From NCBI GenBank assembly GCA_003439945.1, contig QVRM01003958.1, forward strand, positions 1 to 64,000: a stretch of 64,000 nucleotides of DNA, written 5' to 3'. The position numbers were made by a program, and so were the translations under genes. This document shows, piece by piece, positions 63,861 to 64,000 of the stretch. Source of the DNA: Dermanyssus gallinae (lineage: Eukaryota > Arthropoda > Arachnida > Mesostigmata > Dermanyssidae). Below the pieces are notes generated by a model that did not search any database, had not been told where the DNA came from, and saw nothing but the letters and a program-made list of their open reading frames with translations. The first letter of the stretch is position 1. Every line of letters begins with the position of its first letter.

Positions 63861-64000
63861 CACAGGATAATTAATGACTCTCGATAAATAATGATTGGCC
63901 TTTTCGCCCTCCGACTAATTGGATGACGTGTGACACTTACTAACACGCACACACACGCATGCCGAGACAGACGTACAGATACGCCGAGTCCAACGTATAG

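Overview
The window looks like nuclear DNA from an animal, most likely an arthropod. The evidence is one clearly metazoan gene with a very long intron, R1/I-like and mariner-type element remnants, tRNA-derived SINEs, and very dense simple repeats ((AT)n, (AAT)n, (AAC)n, (AGC)n, (ACG)n). I cannot name the species; a mite, tick or crustacean would fit.

The only host gene I can support is on the minus strand: the MARK/Par-1 serine/threonine kinase. Its N-terminal coding exon (37391 down to 37050, 114 codons) carries a low-complexity Gly/Ala/Ser-rich leader and the start of the kinase domain up to the glycine-rich loop. The next coding exon (8141 down to 7989, 51 codons) carries the VAIK lysine and the alpha-C helix glutamate. 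Both junctions have consensus splice sites and the phase is preserved. The intron between them is 28,908 bp. The rest of the kinase and its C-terminal domains lie beyond position 1. The roughly 26.6 kb upstream of the first coding exon (37392-64000) holds no other gene I can recognise; 5' UTR exons and promoters could lie there.

Everything else is repeats and dead mobile elements. The main find is a set of at least seven remnants of one non-LTR retrotransposon family with a reverse transcriptase and a C-terminal CCHC plus restriction-like endonuclease (RLE) domain. They lie at 8.5-10.06, 10.2-11.4, 20.7, 46.1, 47.1-47.5, 47.5-48.8 and 50.5-51.1 kb. All are on the minus strand, all are broken, and most end 3' at an (AT)n or (AAT)n tract. 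Other elements are the 3' part of an R1/I/Jockey-like retrotransposon (25.5-26.7 kb), two full and one truncated tRNA-derived SINE, three Tc1/mariner transposase remnants, and two copies of a ~75 bp mariner-type MITE in opposite orientation.

By region: 1-8 kb, MARK intron 2 with triplet repeats and one SINE; 8.1-37 kb, MARK intron 1 with most of the elements and AT arrays; 37-46 kb, GC-rich 5' region with triplet repeats; 46-51 kb, RLE retroelement cluster; 52-58 kb, mariner remnants and MITEs; 59-61.3 kb, a dense GC-rich triplet-repeat block; 63.1-63.9 kb, a degenerate tetranucleotide field. I found no CRISPR array, operon, rRNA or intact tRNA gene, and no clear new multi-gene system.
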